Of a stretch of DNA of 64,000 nt, positions 58,521 through 64,000 are shown one piece after another. Within the stretch, counting starts at the first letter, position 1; each line of letters opens with the position of its first letter. Made by a program: the position numbers and the translations under genes. This DNA comes from Lates calcarifer (Eukaryota > Chordata > Actinopteri > Centropomidae): assembly GCF_001640805.2 (NCBI RefSeq), contig NC_066833.1:2110791-2174790 (forward strand), given 5' to 3'. The notes beneath the pieces were generated by a model that had not been told where the DNA came from, did not search any database, and saw only the letters and a list, made by a program, of their open reading frames with translations.

Positions 58521-61500
58521 CCTTTGTTGATCGTTATTCACAGTTTTCTGGTGGAGCTCAGTCGTGGTGCCAGCGACAGCTGCCACAATCTGTTTATTTG
58601 TTTGTTTAGTTTGTTGAACAGTAAATCTATAGCGGAGAACAAGAGAGAGACTGTAATTAGATCACTAAATAAACAGGCTAACATGGCTTGCATTATTCCA
58701 TGTTAATGGCAGTAACGTGGCTGTTTGAGTGTTTAGATTGGGAAGAACATCCACAAATTGGAGCCTGTAAATATTCTATGAAAAGTATCAATGGAAAGTG
58801 TATCTATCTATTTCTACACTGCAGGGAGAGATTTAAAAGAAAAAGGGAAACTTTTAGGAAAATGCTGCAGTTGTGTAGGTGGGTAGACTTTTTCTACGCT
58901 TTTTCATATGTGATTTTTTTTTTTTCTCTGATGATCGCAGACAGAAGAAAAGTCCACAGTAATGAAGAAGGTTATGGTTACTTTATCGCCTTTACTGTGT
59001 CGGATTAAGGGAACTGCTGCATCAAGTAGACATCATAAACATCACAATGAAATATTAAATACACGTGAGACACACACACCTCTCACCTGCCCGACAGAGA
59101 CAGACATTTTAAAATGATGAGTTCTTGGTGAAGTGTAAAAGGTGTCCGTTTTTAACCTGGTTACATCTTTTATTTTGAAGAAACGCCCGCCACGCTTCCG
59201 GTCTTCTCTGCACACCCTTTGACTTAACGCAGCTTACTCACTGCGGCTGCCGCGCTGCACTGTGCAGCTGTGAAACAGCAGGGTGAGGAAAGCAGTGAAG
59301 AGCGACACCTGCTGGACAGAACCGAGGCCTTACAGAAGTGTCCGCTACACTGAGGGAATCACAGTCACCGTCAAATCTTAGCCTGTGATAAATACGCACT
59401 GTCATTTCTTAAATCACTGTGTTGTTCCTGCAGTAGTCATCTGAAAGAGAAGGGTCAGTATTTTAGTACGTTAGCTGTCTACATATTTGGGTAGTATAGA
59501 CAGAAAGCTCACTTTACCCTGCAGGTTTAACTCTAATGCATCCAACCAGTCATAACCCTCCCTACAGAGCACTACTCCTATTTAAGCAGAGCTTTTCATG
59601 CAGGACATTAACTTGTGCTGGAGTATTTTACACTGCTGCATTGGTACTTATACTACCTCCAGCAGTGCTGGCTTACCATCCAGATTCATATCCATCAAAT
59701 CTGGATCTCAGTCTTGCAGCTATCGTAGCTTTCTATTTTTCTCTGCATCTGAAGGCTTGGACATTTTAATTATGACATAATTTAAGATGGAAATGACATG
59801 ATGTTGATCTAATTTAGAAAACAATCTCACCAAACAGTGAGTAAAAACAATGACATCTGGTGGCAACTTATGGTGCAATACAGTTTTTGAATCTTGGTGT
59901 CACACACACATTTTAGTCAGAAGTGAAAAGTACTGAGGTTGAATTGTCTTTGCTTTTCAGCTTTATAACCAGAATCCTTTGTGCACATCAGCATTATGCT
60001 CAGCTTCTGTGCTGTAGATAAATGAGTTAATGATCTGAGGAGGAATAATTCCACACAAACTACAGATGACGTGTTTAAATAAAGGTTGATACTTCAAAGT
60101 AAAAGCAGGGATCTGGCCCAGATTCAGCTCTGTAAGCAGGAAGAGAAGTCGGCCCTTATTTACTGAAACCAAGTGATTTGTCTCATAAATGTCACACAAG
60201 GCAAAGTCAGAAAGTCCAATTAATCTGGACATACTGAAGGAATAATACAAATCATAAACACAGACAGCTACAATACAAATGACTAATGGTGGTCAGTGAA
60301 AATAAATGTCCCACCAGACGTCCCAAAGTTAAAACCTTTGTCTCTTTGTAAAGTTAATCATCTTTATAAACCACTAATGGAATTTAAATCACTGAGACAC
60401 AGAGCAGCTGCAAACAGACGCTGGCGATCAAAACAGAGAGACACAGTTCGACTGCACAGAGATGTAAACGACCTGAAAGATACACAAACCCACCACAAGG
60501 AGACGCAAAATGTCTGCAAATGATACACGTGCATGGTTTGTAGTCATTCTGTGTCTATTTCAGTCTTGGTTTTTTGCCTCTCTGTAGCAGTGGTGTGTGG
60601 GCCTATTTAAAACTCTGTCCATGGTACAAACATTCATGTCATTCTAAAGGTCTGTAACCAGCTTTTGAAATGTAAATTGGTAATGAAGCATGTGTACTGT
60701 CAGCTTGTTGTGCATGGACACGTTTCCTGTCAGAGGGATTGGATTTCAGCTGCTTCTACTTCATCTCCCATAAAAATGGAGGTAAATCGAACCCACCGAT
60801 ACTTTGACTCTGCGTAAAACTTCCTCTTTCTTCTCCACCAGCTGCCAGCTGACGTGACAGCCATCGGTCCGCCGGCCTGAGACACTTTTGTGGCAGATAT
60901 TTCTGCTGAAGGAAGCCTTGTGCTGTTGTAACCATGGTTACTTTTAGATTGAGGAAGATGCACCTTTATAACCTTTAAACAGAACATATCACTCCTGCTG
61001 TGGTTTTCTCTGTGATGACGTGGGTGAAAGTGAAAAGCCATTCCTTCTGATTTCCTAGGTAACATTAAAACTGTTGGTTGAGAACGTTCACTGTAAGCAA
61101 TCAATATAAATAAAATCAAAAAATAAAATCCCCTGATTTTATTTTTTTAATTAAAAAAAAAAAAAATCAAACTCTTTGCAGTTTTATCCACAGGAAGAAC
61201 TTAATTCAACCTACTGTTTCAAAAGTAGCCAAAAATAAAAGCCGGGGTTGATGCAAACTTCCTGTTACAAATGACAAGTGATGATATATTTCCAGCGTTT
61301 GTCAGGACATTTATGACAGTCGTTTCTGGGGGTGTGGATTGGGGGTGTAAATGACTTGAGGAGAGGTTATGGATCTCTGCTGTGCAGTAAAATAAGAGTC
61401 TTTAGTCGTCTCTGTTCTCAGGAGAAACACTGCTGACTGCTCAGCCACAGAAAACACAAACCACTGTTAAATACAGGAAGTGCTGATAACCAGCTGCCTC

Positions 61501-62814
61501 TTCCTTTCTCTCTGCGTCACTTTTTGCTGGATGAACACTCGCTTCAGTCCCCAGGCCCCCGACAGGTTTCCTCACTGCTTCGGTTTCGGGGTTCACAGAA
61601 TGGTGAGTTGATTGGTTTGTTTGGGGTTTGACACAGGTTCTTAGTGGTTGTGTTTTGGTCAGTGCTGCTCCGACTCTGATTCTGCTCCAACACACTTTAC
61701 TTTTACTAAATTGTTAACATGTTGGCACTTCAACACATTATCTCTCACAATCAGAGACTACTGCTGCACAGGAAACTCTGCCGGGGGTTTTGAAGTGAAT
61801 CAGCCATCTGAAGGGCAGACCAGTAAGTTTTTGTTAACACGCTGAAGCAAATTTAATTCTTTTAAAAAGAATCAAAAACGTAATAAAACTCGCAGGTTTT
61901 GGGGTAAAACCAGATTCAAAGCCAACACTGTCCTCAGTCATTGAAAATGATATGTCATGATAGATTTCTATATTAGCACAGAAATGTTAATTATTATTAT
62001 TTTCCTTCCTTCTTTTTTACGTTGACACATCACATTTGTCTCGGTATATTTTTTGTATATTGTATATTATTTGTTCTAACTCGTTCTTGAAAGGCTGAAT
62101 CTCCAGGGAATATTAAAAAGATTATATTCTACTATGTCTTTGTGAAAGGCGAATCAGAATCTACCATCAGTGTGTTGGAGGTCAGTGTAGTGCAGGCTGC
62201 AGTTAGACCTAACAGGACGGTTTGAGGAGATTTTACTGTCAGGTTTGTGTCTCAGGTTGAGGTCAACAAAAGCAGAAGTTTCCAATCAGGGCTCCTCGAC
62301 TCTCTGGAACCAGGAGAGGAAAGTTTGCTCTTTAAAAACACATTATTTCACTGGACACACAATACTTTTATTACATTCGTACTCTGTTCACTTGTTTGTT
62401 TCACGTCTGTCCTTGTGAAACACTTTTTAAACCTGTTTTCTAATGAGAATATGATCATTATAAAAAGCCCCGGATGAAAAACCTGCAGTGGTTGAAGTCA
62501 TTTCCAGCTCAGGTGGAAGTTTCCTCTCACTGATGTTCACAGGTTTGAACTCCCCTGTACCAAAGTATTTCTGTAGCAGAACCACCAGGTTCATGTCATA
62601 ACACTAGCACACGTGCTGTATCACTAAAGCCTGTGTAAACTTTACACAGCTGACCAGTTCAACTATTTCCCACAAGAAATAATAAGATTTGTAATTTATG
62701 AGTGGAAAATATTAACAAGTGATTTTGACGGTAGATTTGATCTTAAGAAATACTTACAATACAATATTTACAGATTTGCAACATTCACATTCAAAGCTCT
62801 GCTTTTTCCTCTTT
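58521..62814. other. upstream flank of lrch1
   Basis: No gene that I can support. ORFs here are short and featureless. A CpG/ETS patch at 59190-59270 with a possible tiny exon is listed separately. A 13-base poly-A run lies at about 61149-61165. The rest appears to be ordinary intergenic DNA. Confidence 0.65.
59085..59270 (-). promoter_or_regulatory. second CpG/ETS patch with a possible mini-exon
   Basis: On the minus strand GACCGGAAGCGTGGCGGGCG (ETS core CCGGAAG) is followed about 100 bases on by AAAATGTCTGTCTCTGTCGG and GCAG/GTGAGA, which could be a first exon encoding MSVSVGQ with a strong donor. Its phase (0) does not fit lrch1 exon 2 (phase 1). It could be a separate transcript or chance. 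Confidence 0.25.
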
Positions 62815-64000
62815 ACTAGACTTTATTGGCTTCTCTCAGTGTGTAGATAACCCACTCACTCACTGTTCAGTCACACTCTCGACCTTGTTTTAGCTTATGG
62901 TATTGATATTGAACATGTAACAGTCTTCCCACAGAATCCCATTCTATCAGACCACTTCTTAATCACTTTCGACTTCATATTGCTGGATTATGTATTATCA
63001 GCAAAAAACATCCTGACTAGAAATATTTCCGATAATGCAGTAGTTAAATTCAAGGAAATGATTCCCACTAACTTAGGTCCAGTGCCTCATCTTAATTTTG
63101 CAGAAAGCTACTCCCTCCCAGCTTGATCATTTGTAGACAGTGTTGCAGACTCATTACGTACCACTTTAGATTCCATCGTCCCCCTAAAAATGAAAACAAT
63201 AAAGAGAAAGAGGCAAGCTCCATGGTTCAACTCCCAAACCCGTACACTGAAACAAACAGCACGTAGGCTTGAAAGAGTGTGGCGTTCCACCAAACTGGAA
63301 GAATCCCACTTAGCTTGGCAGGATAGTGTCAAAAGATATAAAAAGGCCCTCTGTAATGCAAGAAGTGCCTATTACTCATCATTAATAGAAGATAATAAGA
63401 ACAACCCCAGGTTTCTCTTCAGCACTGTAGCCAGGCTGACAGAGAGTCACAGCTCTATAGATCACGCATCCCTATAACCCTCAGTAGCAATGATTTTATG
63501 AACTTCTTTAATGATAAAATCTCTACCATTAGAGATAAAATTCACATCCTGCCTTCAATCAGTACAGATTTATGCCATAACACAGGATCCATAGAGTCAG
63601 CTGCAAAACCTAACCTTGACTCCTTTTCTACCATCGACCTAGCCCAGCTCACATCAATTATCTCAGCATCTAAACCTTCAACCTGTCTCTTAGACCCCAT
63701 CCCAACTAGGCTGCTTAAGGAAGCTCTGCCTTAATTTGCAGTCCTGTATTAGATATGTTAAATCTGTCCTTGTTAACAGGTTATGTTCCGCAGACGTATA
63801 AAACAGCTGTAATCAAACCTCTTCTAAAAAAGCCCACTCTAGATCCAGATGTATTAACCAACTACAGACCTATATCTAACCTCCCCTTTCTTTCTAAGAT
63901 CCTGGAGAAAGCAGTTGCAAACAGTTGTGCGACTTTCTACAGGACAATAGTTTATTTGAGGTTTTTCAGTCAGGATTTAGGTTGTATCACAGCACAGAGA
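62815..64000 (+). mobile_element. L2-like LINE, degenerate, runs off right edge
   Basis: Plus-strand frames show the end of an APE-type endonuclease (PILSDHFLITFDF, with the SDH motif) near 62940. The linker (APWFNSQTRTLKQTARRLER, FLFSTVARLTESHSSID, FFNDKIS) and the start of the reverse transcriptase (LDPIPTRLLKE, LLTGYVPQ, PLLKKPTLDP, NYRPISNLPFLSKILEKAV) follow. An in-frame TGA at about 63124, a frameshift near 63475 and another near 63735 break it. The palm catalytic motif lies beyond the window. Clade (L2/CR1-like) is from memory of fish elements. Confidence 0.85.

Noticed and set aside
58688..59008. 106-codon ORF upstream of lrch1
   Set aside because: No recognisable domain, and it lies in AT-rich DNA with no promoter on that strand.
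1..64000. tRNA, snoRNA, microRNA genes or a CRISPR array
   Set aside because: I looked for box-B-like GGTTCGAATCC words, cloverleaf-like ends, imperfect hairpins and regularly spaced repeats and saw none that I could defend; CRISPR is not expected in vertebrate DNA.

Overview
The window is vertebrate, and almost certainly teleost fish, genomic DNA. It has a large gene split into short exons by long introns, very abundant (CA)n/(TG)n microsatellites, and interspersed repeats that I recognise as fish families: non-autonomous hAT-type elements, a Penelope-like element, and RTE/Rex-like and L2-like LINE relics. Nothing bacterial or viral is seen.

One protein-coding gene fills most of the window: the 5' part of lrch1 (leucine-rich repeats and calponin homology domain containing 1) on the minus strand. 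I could place 14 coding exons by eye. They run from the ATG at 58271 down to 196, all with compatible phases, and give 524 in-frame codons. They encode the N-terminus, about eight leucine-rich repeats, the conserved block after the repeats and the start of a charged helical linker. The C-terminal calponin-homology part lies beyond position 1. Twelve of the 13 complete introns have GT-AG ends; intron 9 (2230-3835) begins with GC. A CpG-rich promoter and 5'UTR region lies at about 58272-58520.

Layout: 1-13341 holds exons 5-14 with compact introns; 13342-28703 holds exons 2-4; 28704-58045 is the 29-kb intron 1; 58046-58271 is exon 1; 58272-64000 is upstream flank, with a second CpG/ETS patch near 59190-59270 and a broken L2-like LINE running off the right edge (62815-64000).

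Intron 1 has no second gene that I can support. It carries a hAT transposase relic (30014-30793), a 500-bp repeat that recurs inverted in intron 5, a 1-kb GAT/GGT trinucleotide array (38018-39034), a 0.4-kb TCTA array with larger repeat units (39111-39507), and a cluster of hAT-type relics near 51.7-53.0 kb.

The observations most worth a second look are: CA/TG repeats directly against the splice sites of several lrch1 exons; the GC-AG intron; two small elements with exact 8-bp target duplications (26804-27538 and, less surely, 25740-26050); a recognisable Penelope GIY-YIG tail (24236-24600); foldback elements present in four copies; perfect short hairpins; and a 20-bp perfect palindrome built of two MARE-like half sites in intron 1. 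I found no new gene system and do not claim one.
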